DNA from: Candidatus Kaiserbacteria bacterium
GTDB lineage: Bacteria; Patescibacteriota; Minisyncoccia; Phycocordibacterales; UBA918
NCBI GenBank assembly: GCA_007117575.1
Contig: SKGH01000066.1
Location: 1-6,063 of the forward strand
DNA length: 6,063 bases
Reading direction: 5' to 3'
This document shows, piece by piece, positions 1 to 5,852 of the stretch; position 1 is the stretch's first letter, and each line of letters opens with the position of its first letter. The translations under genes were made by a program, and so were the position numbers. The notes under the pieces are model-generated. The model had not been told where the DNA came from. It searched no databases and saw nothing but the letters and a program-made list of their open reading frames with translations.

Positions 1-114
1 ATAAGACTAAAGACAGTTTCTAAGAATAAGTCTAATGCGGTCAACTTTTAAATTCAAAATTTAACTTTATCCTCAAATTAAAAGCTCAATTTCGGTTCCC
101 TTCCCCTATGATCA
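1..114. other. Left-edge spacer without a supported gene
   Basis: Downstream of the SagB-like stop codon I see no gene, RNA or convincing terminator. There is an AT-only inverted repeat (TTAAATT/AATTTAA, 48-64) without a GC-rich stem. One plus-strand frame is open from base 1 to a TAA at 49-51, which could be the last 16 codons of a gene outside the window, but that is too short to call. Confidence 0.4.
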
Positions 115-912
115 CTATTCTTTCTTACCAAATGGTACCAAATAGACAACCGGTTCATTTTCTTTAGTTCCAACAAATTCTTGACCGGCACTTGGGTCAA
201 AGCCACCCATTACGGTCATACCCAAACCTAGAGACTCAGCTTGTAGATAGAGGTTTTGCGCAATATGACCTGATTCTTGTAGCAGAAGTCGCTCTGTCGC
301 TTCTCCGTAAATATGATAACGATGATACATATCGCCGGTTAATAAAATAACCGCCGGTGCATTCTTGGGATGTGGTTGAGTTGTTATTTTTGCCCACTCC
401 TCAGAAAATTCACCTTCACGCACCAAACCTAAAGCATGGGATTCTTCTAAATATTCATACAAACCGGGTTCAAGATCTTCAACCATACTTACTACTATAA
501 ACAAAGACACCGGTTTGCCACCACCCGCCGATGGCGCGCTACGTCTACCATCTTCACTCGTAACCCCCATACCTGCCCACAACATCTGGGACACCTCCTC
601 TAAACTCAAAGGACTGTCTTTGAAATCACGGAAAGAGCGTCTGGCAAATATGGCACTCTCAACTGAAAGATCTCCGATTGTCTTTGGTTCGGGCAGGCTG
701 ATACTATTTTGATATAGACGTACCGTCTGTTCATATTCCTCTGGGGCATGCCAAGCATAATTATACTCATTTTGTTGCTCAATTATCACCGGTTCGGTAA
801 CAACCACAGTCTTCTCATGCGGGTATAAAATGTATGAGAATAAAGCACCTGCTATGAAGAGTAACGAGCCGATACCTATTAGTATAATTCTGGTATTTGG
901 TTTTTGTTCCAT
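115..912 (-). CDS. Membrane-anchored SagB-type nitroreductase-family FMN oxidoreductase
   Basis: The 265-residue product has an N-terminal membrane helix (about residues 9-30) preceded by K4 and R8. This predicts a cytoplasmic N-terminus and an enzyme domain outside the cell; there is no lipobox cysteine and no clear cleavage site. The rest (about 80-265) looks like the SagB/ThcOx branch of the nitroreductase fold: an FMN-phosphate-binding-type ARRSFRDF (90-97), the SagB-like APSAGGGKP (126-134), the helix ESGHIAQNLYLQAESLGLG (213-231), and a C-terminal VVYLVPFGKK. Known family members are FMN enzymes; those in azoline peptide clusters oxidise thiazolines or oxazolines, but many stand-alone members have no known substrate. 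No cyclodehydratase, precursor peptide or transporter lies nearby, so a RiPP role is not supported. The ATG at 912 is chosen because it supplies the basic residues ahead of the helix; AGAAGG lies 12 nt upstream. The family call is firm; the substrate is unknown. Confidence 0.88.
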   Translation of the reverse strand: MEQKPNTRIILIGIGSLLFIAGALFSYILYPHEKTVVVTEPVIIEQQNEYNYAWHAPEEYEQTVRLYQNSISLPEPKTIGDLSVESAIFARRSFRDFKDSPLSLEEVSQMLWAGMGVTSEDGRRSAPSAGGGKPVSLFIVVSMVEDLEPGLYEYLEESHALGLVREGEFSEEWAKITTQPHPKNAPAVILLTGDMYHRYHIYGEATERLLLQESGHIAQNLYLQAESLGLGMTVMGGFDPSAGQEFVGTKENEPVVYLVPFGKKE

Positions 913-931
913 ATATATTTTTTACCTTCTC

Positions 932-948
932 ATTATACGCATTATACG
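932..948 (-). promoter_or_regulatory. Tandem -10 boxes for the SagB-like gene
   Basis: On the minus strand two perfect TATAAT hexamers (941-946 and 932-937) lie 9 bp apart, as a near-exact tandem copy of ATTATACGC on the plus strand. The upstream box would give a leader of roughly 22 nt containing AGAAGG. The downstream box would give a leader of about 13 nt that has lost most of that motif. No good -35 hexamer stands 16-18 bp upstream of either box. The boxes are seen directly; their use as promoters is inferred. Confidence 0.55.
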
Positions 949-1039
949 AGAAACAAAATAAAAAAAATAAAGATATACACAACCTTACCATTTAGTTTTA
1001 ACAAAAAATAATTTATGGTTAGTATGTAGTTAATTGTTA

Positions 1040-1063
1040 TCGTTCATAGATGTTTTTGAACGA
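1040..1063 (+). repeat. Inverted repeat just before the small membrane gene
   Basis: The arms TCGTTCA (1040-1046) and TGAACGA (1057-1063) are perfect complements with a 10-nt spacer. The right arm ends 8 nt before the ATG at 1072, where a ribosome binding site would normally sit, and no Shine-Dalgarno sequence is visible. It could be an operator half-site pair or a 5'-leader hairpin limiting translation. A 7-bp dyad in AT-rich DNA can also arise by chance. Confidence 0.35.
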
Positions 1064-1071
1064 ACATATTT

Positions 1072-1326
1072 ATGCCCAAGTTGTTAATAAGGATTTTAAG
1101 TTTGTATTGTTTAGGTTTGTTTGTTCTCTTGGGTGCTATTTTTCTAAATTTTATTAGTTCATATTTAGGACTAATGAACTGGTTTGATTTCTTACAAAAA
1201 ACTAACCCTATTAATGAAGTTGTATTAATAGACGCTATATGGCTCTTTATCATCTACCCTACCTGTTTAGGCTTACTCACCCTTGCCTTAGCTACCGTAT
1301 TTAAATCAAAATTAAAAAAGACTTAA
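1072..1326 (+). CDS. Small two-helix membrane protein, function unknown
   Basis: This predicted 84-residue protein has two hydrophobic helices (about 8-33 and 51-77) joined by a short polar loop (MNWFDFLQKTNPINE). The lysine-rich tail KSKLKK and the N-terminal MPK put both ends in the cytoplasm and the loop outside. The pattern around the second helix (IDAIWLFIIYP...LGLLTLALA) looks conserved-protein-like, not random, but I do not recognise a family with certainty. It is the only gene on the plus strand and is divergent from the SagB-like gene. The overlapping minus-strand reading (1044-1253) lacks such organisation and is treated as a shadow. The ATG at 1072 is the first in frame; no good ribosome binding site precedes it. 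The convergent gap after it (1327-1455) holds only weak AT-only dyads. Confidence 0.7.
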   Translation: MPKLLIRILSLYCLGLFVLLGAIFLNFISSYLGLMNWFDFLQKTNPINEVVLIDAIWLFIIYPTCLGLLTLALATVFKSKLKKT

Positions 1327-1455
1327 ATAGTTTTCTATATTTAATAACCACTATAGCAAGTTAGAAAAACCTACATCACTAATGTATAAATTTTTAACTA
1401 TTGTTTTTATCATTTAAAATTTTAATAAGAGAAAAAAAGTTCAAGCAAACTAAGA

Positions 1456-2337
1456 TTAGGAATTGATCTGGATTAACTTCTCAACCTTTTTCGCATCCAC
1501 CAAATCATTATAAAAATCTCTTGGATCATCATGGTCTGATACTATTTCTTCCACATAAACCATCTGCTGATTTTGCCTATAAGACAAATCATCTGCTGAG
1601 TCACTTGCCCATGTATAAAACATCTTTCTATCAGACTCAATTTTACGTTCAGCTATCTTTGGATCAACTCCTTGTTCAATCATTCTTTTTTTCTCCAACT
1701 CATCTGCCTCATGCTTCTCTCTTAATTTCCGAAGTAAGATTTCCGAAATTTCTGGTGAAATAGCATTTTTTTGAACCTCTATTAAACGATTCACCTCGTT
1801 AATATCTTTCTGAGAAAGTAATAGTTTCAGTTTGCTGGGTATCTGTCTATCATTTACTAGGTATTTAAATGCAAGCATACGAGCAACATTAACTCGTTTT
1901 TCATTAAGAGTATTTTCAATTCCATTTCGTAAAGATTCTCTCAACAAATCCGCTTTCATATCAAAGAGCTTCTGTTGATAAAACAGATCGTCATTTTGCC
2001 CAAAAGATAAACCGTGTCGTTCTTCTACACTTTCAAGTATTCTGCCTATCTCAATACTTAATTCTTGAGTCTCGCTGTTTTCAACATACATAAACTCTAA
2101 ACTAAGAAAATCTCTAAAGGCAATTAACTCATCCAAAAGTCCGCAACTGTCGTATTTGTCAATATTTTTAGTATTTTGACCTTGCTGGTATAAGTATAGC
2201 TCTACTTCATTACGCTTTAGGGTCAGTTCCTCTTTAAGTAAAAGATCAATCGTTAAATTTTTTACACGTTTTAAAACATCATCAATTTTCTGACGAAACT
2301 CTTCTTCAGTTTCAGATTGCAACGGTGGTTTTTCCAT
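1456..2337 (-). CDS. Soluble coiled-coil protein, family not recognised
   Basis: The product is 293 residues from the ATG at 2337. It has no membrane segment or signal peptide and one cysteine, and is rich in Glu, Lys, Asp and Leu. Long amphipathic helical stretches are predicted at its N-terminus (EEEFRQKIDDVLKRVKNL onward), around residues 125-195, and near the C-terminus (LLRKLREKHEADELEKKRM). No catalytic motif is visible. An upstream in-frame TTG at 2364 would add nine residues (MILFVYNSS), but this start is rejected: the extension overlaps a TATAAT box 6 nt before the ATG, and the AGGTGA upstream is only 2 nt from the TTG. The length, uninterrupted frame and protein-like composition support a real gene. 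A structural or nucleic-acid-associated helical role is possible, but nothing in the sequence decides it. Confidence 0.75.
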   Translation of the reverse strand: MEKPPLQSETEEEFRQKIDDVLKRVKNLTIDLLLKEELTLKRNEVELYLYQQGQNTKNIDKYDSCGLLDELIAFRDFLSLEFMYVENSETQELSIEIGRILESVEERHGLSFGQNDDLFYQQKLFDMKADLLRESLRNGIENTLNEKRVNVARMLAFKYLVNDRQIPSKLKLLLSQKDINEVNRLIEVQKNAISPEISEILLRKLREKHEADELEKKRMIEQGVDPKIAERKIESDRKMFYTWASDSADDLSYRQNQQMVYVEEIVSDHDDPRDFYNDLVDAKKVEKLIQINS

Positions 2338-2343
2338 ACTTGA

Positions 2344-2349
2344 ATTATA
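2344..2349 (-). promoter_or_regulatory. -10 box implying a leaderless mRNA for the coiled-coil gene
   Basis: A perfect TATAAT lies exactly 6 nt upstream of the ATG at 2337. With normal -10 to start-site spacing, transcription would begin at or next to the A of that ATG, giving a leaderless message. There is no convincing -35 hexamer at standard spacing. The PHP gene has the same geometry (5320-5328), which raises confidence. Confidence 0.55.
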
Positions 2350-2459
2350 CACAAATAAAATCAATCACCTGAGATGATGTATGAATTATTTATACTAACA
2401 TTTATAGTACCACATTGAGAAAATGAGAAAATATCATAATATTTTTACCTTATACATAA

Positions 2460-4460
2460 CTACAAAGTCGGATCCATCACCCTACCCATAAAGAGAATCG
2501 TACCGCTTTCACGCTCTTGGATGAAGAAGAGGAATGGATGGTCAGCCCGGAATACAACAGGTGGTGGTCCAACCGATTCAATACCCACCGCGACTCCGGT
2601 AGCAGTGGCAGCCTCTGTCCCCTCCTCATCAACTTTTATCACCGCATCATGAACAACAGACTGTATAAACAAGTTCCTATCACCAGTGATTCCTGCAAAG
2701 TCAGCGCTACCGGCTAGAAACGCACTTGGCATACCCAGGCGTGACAGGTAGTCGTTAAGATCATAATCAGTATCTAACTCAAACTTCGGCATATACACAG
2801 CACCAATCTCTCTTTCTCGTATACCACCTCTCCAAGTTTGATAGTCTTCGAGACTAAGCTCACGCTCCAGTCGGGCAATGTCTTCATCTTTAGGTAACAC
2901 CACCAGCATTGAAATAGTATCTCCTTTGTAAGGCATCTCCAGTACCTGCACTTCATCATCTTCAAAATAGCCAAAATCTACACCAAACTGTCTCATGAGT
3001 GGTACTTCTATAGCTGTATCTGAGTCAACTCTGAAATCTTCGTCTCTGGTATCTTGTACATCAAACTTAGACAACCAATCACCCTTAAAATAAATAGTGT
3101 TTGTCAGGACTAATCGCGTATCCGGACTAAGAGAATCTTCAGGAAATAACTCATCTATAAGGTCATTGGTTTGTTCTGCCACCCACGTATTGATAGTCTG
3201 GCGAGACTGCTCGGTTGCACCGATAAAGTCAACATTCTGTGCGAAGCCGACATAGAAATTAGCAATGGTATCAACAAAACTATCTAGGACACTAAAACCA
3301 TCTTGCACCCATAGGGCGTTGGCGGTACGTAATTCATATTCCGGATCTTCCGGATTAAGACGGTTGTGCAAAGAAGCAAACGCCGAACGTCTTGCGATGT
3401 CTTCTTCCGGTAATCCAAATACTTCCAATATTTCTTGTGCTGTCTCTCCTTCTGCACCTTCTGAGGTCATAGACAAAGCGGTAGCAATACTGTATGGAGA
3501 GAAAAATATGTTTTTACCTTCCTCGTCTGCTAAAAATTCAGCATATATATCAAAGGCAAACTGATTAACCCCAGCTTCAATCGCTTTTACGTACTGCTCT
3601 TCAGCTTGAGAGTCGTCTGCTCTTGGTGCCGGCTCTATTTCTACTCTGTCACCGGGACTCTTTTCCGGTACCGGCTTTGATACCGCTGTACCATTTGAGA
3701 TTTCATAGAATTCGCACAAAACTGTACCGGCAGGCAATGATGTATCCGGAAAGATTTCTTTAACAAAGTCAATATACTGACCCGTCTGTTGAGATTCCGA
3801 CACAGCATTCATTATTCCTGAAGAAGTATTAAACCGATTTGAAATTTCCATTATTTCTAACGCAAGCGGTAATATAGCAAAAAAGCTAAATTTTTCAGGT
3901 ATCTCTTTTTGTATGTCAGCAACCAAAAGCTCAGCAGAACCAAATGGAAATAGACACTGGAGCCCATAATCAAAGGATTCTTCGACATACTCTAGCTTGC
4001 AACCTTCGTCGGTTTGGCTTATTTGCAATTTCTGACCTCTATTCAAGTTAATCTCGGCCATGTCACAAGCTAAAAAAGCATTTTTGATACAGGCAAATGA
4101 ATCGCCGAAATCTTGATTATTTCTTATGTAATCCTCAGCATCATCATTATTTCTAAAAGTATATAGCTTTACTAAATGTCCTGAAACATCCCCACAATGT
4201 ATTACCTGCTTAGTAGTTGGTGGCACATCCGCAGACGGCAGTATTAATAATGCTAGAAACCCTATAAACACAAACCCTATTACACCAAAAACTAAAACGA
4301 CAATCGCCTCTTTTACAGTATGAATGGTTTTTGAATCTAAAAAAGAAACACCTTTAACAGAATCATTTTCGGTGCTATTTTTGTCAACAGAATCATTTAC
4401 TTGTAAGTTTGCATTGTCTGTACCATTTAAATTATTTTCGTCTTTATTTTCTAGTGACAT
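2460..4460 (-). CDS. Membrane-anchored serpin with a six-cysteine extracytoplasmic domain
   Basis: The product is 666 residues. Residues 1-45 are Asn/Asp/Ser/Glu-rich and probably disordered. Residues 52-75 form one membrane helix preceded by K44 and K50, predicting N-in, C-out. Residues 80-255 form a domain I do not recognise, with six cysteines (89, 124, 132, 154, 169, 249). A Pro/Glu/Asp-rich linker (about 258-288) leads to a complete serpin of about 380 residues with no cysteine. Serpin hallmarks are NIFFSPYSIATALSM (317-331), NALWVQDGF (381-389), TNTIYFKGDW (453-462), the hinge EEGTEAATAT (612-621), and the signature FRADHPFLFFI (637-647). The small-residue hinge is typical of inhibitory serpins, which trap serine or cysteine proteases by inserting the cleaved loop into a sheet. 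Counting 17 residues from the hinge puts a Glu-Ser bond (628/629) at P1-P1', although the loop is 3 residues longer than in alpha-1-antitrypsin. The likely role is a surface shield against foreign proteases (inferred). The ATG lacks a Shine-Dalgarno sequence. The serpin call is firm. Confidence 0.95.
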   Translation of the reverse strand: MSLENKDENNLNGTDNANLQVNDSVDKNSTENDSVKGVSFLDSKTIHTVKEAIVVLVFGVIGFVFIGFLALLILPSADVPPTTKQVIHCGDVSGHLVKLYTFRNNDDAEDYIRNNQDFGDSFACIKNAFLACDMAEINLNRGQKLQISQTDEGCKLEYVEESFDYGLQCLFPFGSAELLVADIQKEIPEKFSFFAILPLALEIMEISNRFNTSSGIMNAVSESQQTGQYIDFVKEIFPDTSLPAGTVLCEFYEISNGTAVSKPVPEKSPGDRVEIEPAPRADDSQAEEQYVKAIEAGVNQFAFDIYAEFLADEEGKNIFFSPYSIATALSMTSEGAEGETAQEILEVFGLPEEDIARRSAFASLHNRLNPEDPEYELRTANALWVQDGFSVLDSFVDTIANFYVGFAQNVDFIGATEQSRQTINTWVAEQTNDLIDELFPEDSLSPDTRLVLTNTIYFKGDWLSKFDVQDTRDEDFRVDSDTAIEVPLMRQFGVDFGYFEDDEVQVLEMPYKGDTISMLVVLPKDEDIARLERELSLEDYQTWRGGIREREIGAVYMPKFELDTDYDLNDYLSRLGMPSAFLAGSADFAGITGDRNLFIQSVVHDAVIKVDEEGTEAATATGVAVGIESVGPPPVVFRADHPFLFFIQERESGTILFMGRVMDPTL
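2574..2627 (-). other. Serpin hinge and start of the reactive-centre loop
   Basis: This stretch encodes residues 612-629: the hinge EEGTEAATAT followed by GVAVGIES. Standard numbering (first Glu as P17) places P1 at E628 and P1' at S629. The next residues, VGPPP, resemble the proline-containing stretch after the scissile bond in other serpins. From the hinge Gly to the PF of the signature there are 30 residues, against 27 in alpha-1-antitrypsin, so the true scissile bond could be shifted by up to about three positions. Confidence 0.6.
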
Positions 4461-4538
4461 AGTTTAGGATTTATATTTAGTTGTTTTAAATTTGTTTACT
4501 AACGTTCTCCATAAAAACGGTTAGGAACAAAGCAAACG

Positions 4539-4568
4539 GCTGTATTTATATTAAGATCATTATACAGC
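4539..4568 (-). promoter_or_regulatory. Candidate serpin promoter overlapped by an inverted repeat
   Basis: On the minus strand a TATAAT (4559-4564) lies about 100 bp upstream of the serpin ATG. It overlaps one arm of a perfect 7-bp inverted repeat, GCTGTAT (4539-4545) and ATACAGC (4562-4568), spaced by 16 nt. If used, this promoter would give a leader of about 90 nt, unlike the leaderless neighbours. The dyad spans from the -10 into the initially transcribed region, a typical place for a repressor operator. There is no clear -35 hexamer. The dyad is seen directly; its function is inferred. Confidence 0.4.
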
Positions 4569-4617
4569 ACCACACAACTCCAAAATGTCACAAATACACA
4601 AGCTGAAAAAGATTATC

Positions 4618-5313
4618 TTAACTTAAAAAATTTCTTAACGTAAACTTTAACTGAGGAATGATCATTTCACTAACAAGTTTATGCGGTCTGGTTTGTATGG
4701 TAACCAACCCACCCTTTATAGCTTGCAATATACTAGCCTCTGAACGGTCTGGAGCGTCTACATAGGTATAGTGTTCATTTATATGATCTAAAAAATGCGT
4801 ATCTGAAGTGGCAACCAAAGGTTTTTGGTGTCTATTTGCTAAATCAATTGCCTTTTTGTTTAGATTAAAACCGCGACTATAAAACCAAGAATGTTCTATA
4901 GCATCAAAAACATCTATATAATCTTCAACCAAACCCTGCAAACTTAAAAAAGGATCGAAATAAGGATGAGGTGCTATAACAAGAATATCCGGTTTACTCC
5001 GCCTGTAATCAATTAACTGATCAAAAGTTTTAATTAGTTCCACATCTTTATCAGCGCCTAAAATAAGCACGTGTTTACCTCTATTTTCGGTCTTAGTACT
5101 AATAGTTGACTCAATACCACGAATCAAAGTGACTCCTTTCTTGTCTGCATATTCAGCATAATCCTCACACCACGCGTAGTAGTTATGACAAGTAATGGCC
5201 AGTGCGTCAAAACCTAAATTTTTAGCGTAGTCTATGGCTTCATAAGCCGAATAGTCGATCTTGTCTTCAGGATCATCGTCAGTATGAAGATGAAGATTAA
5301 CCTTAATTTTCAT
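4618..5313 (-). CDS. PHP-domain metal-dependent phosphoesterase
   Basis: The product is 231 residues from the ATG at 5313. It shows the PHP fold's metal ligands in order: HLHTD (H8, H10), D17 region, ITCHN (H43), RGIE (E68), KHVLI (H81), IAPHPY (H116), EHSWF (H141) and TSDTHF (D171, H173). A C-terminal segment (SEASILQAIKGGLVTI) is typical of PHP proteins. These enzymes hydrolyse phosphoesters with a three-metal centre; members include histidinol phosphatase, nucleotide and RNA phosphoesterases such as RNase AM, and polymerase-associated domains. No extra domain is present, so the substrate cannot be assigned. An upstream start at 5355 would add 14 residues (MALLLVIYFWYNHY) but reads straight through a perfect extended -10 box, so it is rejected. 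The Nudix remnant ends 67 nt upstream; the promoter in that gap suggests separate transcription. The family call is firm. Confidence 0.92.
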   Translation of the reverse strand: MKIKVNLHLHTDDDPEDKIDYSAYEAIDYAKNLGFDALAITCHNYYAWCEDYAEYADKKGVTLIRGIESTISTKTENRGKHVLILGADKDVELIKTFDQLIDYRRSKPDILVIAPHPYFDPFLSLQGLVEDYIDVFDAIEHSWFYSRGFNLNKKAIDLANRHQKPLVATSDTHFLDHINEHYTYVDAPDRSEASILQAIKGGLVTIQTRPHKLVSEMIIPQLKFTLRNFLS

Positions 5314-5319
5314 GTAATG

Positions 5320-5328
5320 ATTATACCA
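5320..5328 (-). promoter_or_regulatory. Extended -10 box implying a leaderless mRNA for the PHP gene
   Basis: TGGTATAAT, an extended -10 element, ends exactly 6 nt before the ATG at 5313, so transcription should start at or beside that ATG. A direct repeat of TTACTTTT (minus strand; plus-strand copies at 5328-5335 and 5342-5349) lies in and upstream of the box. There is no good -35 hexamer, as expected for extended -10 promoters. The box settles the choice of start codon for the gene. Confidence 0.65.
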
Positions 5329-5380
5329 AAAGTAAATTACTAAAAGTAACGCCAATTATCCTATCTCAACTACGTGCATA

Positions 5381-5817
5381 TCACCTATCTATCAACGGAT
5401 CAAAATCAGTTTCTTTGAGATTTTCCAAGGGAAGAAATAAAGGTTTCGGCAGTTCATTCCAGTCAAACCATTGCCATTTTTTAAATTTGTCTGGTTCCAT
5501 GACTTTTACATCACCTTTAAAATTGTCAGTTTTTACATAAATTGTTATGTAGTGTTTATTTTCTTTTTTAAAGATATCATTGGTAACCGTTGCCAGCCTA
5601 ACGTCAAAGATACTAAGCCCTGTTTCTTCTAACACTTCCCTTTTGGCGCAATCCTCTAAGCTTTCAAAAAATTCTAAATGTCCCCCGCCCCGGGCAAACC
5701 CCAAGCTCCATGACCATGAGAATTAATCCTTTGCCCCAACAGTATTTTTTTGTCATTGATTACAAAAACACCCACACCGACTTTTGGTCTTTTAATATTT
5801 TTATCTTTGATATGCAT
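5381..5817 (-). pseudogene. Nudix hydrolase (NUDT15/AtNUDX1-like), frameshifted
   Basis: Two overlapping reading frames make up one Nudix protein. The first (ATG at 5817 to TAG at 5674-5676, 47 residues) encodes RPKVGVGVFVINDKKILLGQ and then GAWGLPG. The second (5381 to about 5700) encodes GGHLEFFESLEDCAKREVLE and continues, completing a perfect Nudix box GX5EX7REVLEETGL. It then runs through VTNDIF, HYITIYV, MEPDKFKKWQWFDW and LPKPLFLPLENL, features shared with NUDT15 and plant NUDX1. That family hydrolyses nucleoside or other diphosphates such as 8-oxo-dGTP. The frames are split by a tandem CGGGG pair at 5683-5692; deleting one copy gives Leu-Pro-Gly-Gly-His-Leu-Glu and an intact protein of 143 residues, the usual length. 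The downstream frame alone (107 residues from a TTG at 5704) lacks the first strands and is unlikely to fold. A sequencing error is possible. No good promoter or ribosome binding site precedes the ATG. Confidence 0.85.
5683..5692. repeat. 5-bp tandem duplication that breaks the Nudix gene
   Basis: On the plus strand CCCCG occurs twice in tandem (5683-5687 and 5688-5692), read as CGGGG-CGGGG on the coding strand. It falls between the codons for Pro-Gly and Gly-His of the Nudix box. Removing either copy restores CCC GGG GGA CAT, the family-typical PGGH, so the original state can be reconstructed exactly. Slipped-strand replication across a short GC-rich run is the likely mechanism. Confidence 0.8.
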
Positions 5818-5839
5818 ATTGTATTTTCTTATCACTCAT

Positions 5840-5852
5840 GACTTACGCGTTT
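5840..5852 (+). repeat. Left terminal inverted repeat
   Basis: GACTTACGCGTTT is the exact reverse complement of 6039-6051 and contains the palindrome ACGCGT. An exact 13-bp match of this GC-containing motif 200 bp apart is unlikely by chance in such AT-rich DNA. The match stops at the next base on each side. Confidence 0.75.

Noticed and set aside
1..51. Possible 3' end of a plus-strand gene entering from the left.
   Set aside because: Only 16 codons are visible and they match nothing I recognise, so coding cannot be supported.
913..937. Mini reading frame ATG AGA AGG TAA in the SagB-like leader (Met-Arg-Arg-stop), a possible attenuating minigene.
   Set aside because: The three-codon frame is created by the AGAAGG ribosome-binding-like motif and the end of the -10 repeat; coincidence is the simpler explanation.
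1044..1253. Minus-strand frame of 69 codons opposite the small membrane gene.
   Set aside because: The plus-strand frame has a coherent two-helix design with a basic tail, whereas this one has no recognisable organisation or promoter.
1331..1368. TTTTCTA/TAGAAAA dyad and the palindrome TTAAAATTTTAA (1414-1425) in the convergent gap, as a bidirectional terminator.
   Set aside because: The first has a 24-nt loop and an AT-rich stem, and the second has no loop or GC stem. Neither looks like a functional intrinsic terminator.
2428..2445. Inverted repeat AAAATAT-CATA-ATATTTT just after the serpin stop, as a terminator.
   Set aside because: The stem is pure A/T and is followed by CTC on the transcribed strand with no U-run, so it would be a very weak terminator; likely chance in AT-rich DNA.
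2460..4460. Antisense or alternate-frame reading frames within the serpin gene (2517-2717, 2774-2974, 3265-3564).
   Set aside because: All are shadows of a strongly supported coding frame, with no own start signals or protein-like organisation.
4606..4620. AAGATAATCTTTTT at the end of the PHP gene as a mini-terminator.
   Set aside because: Only a 4-bp AT-rich stem with a 3-nt loop; the short T-run alone is not enough to call it.
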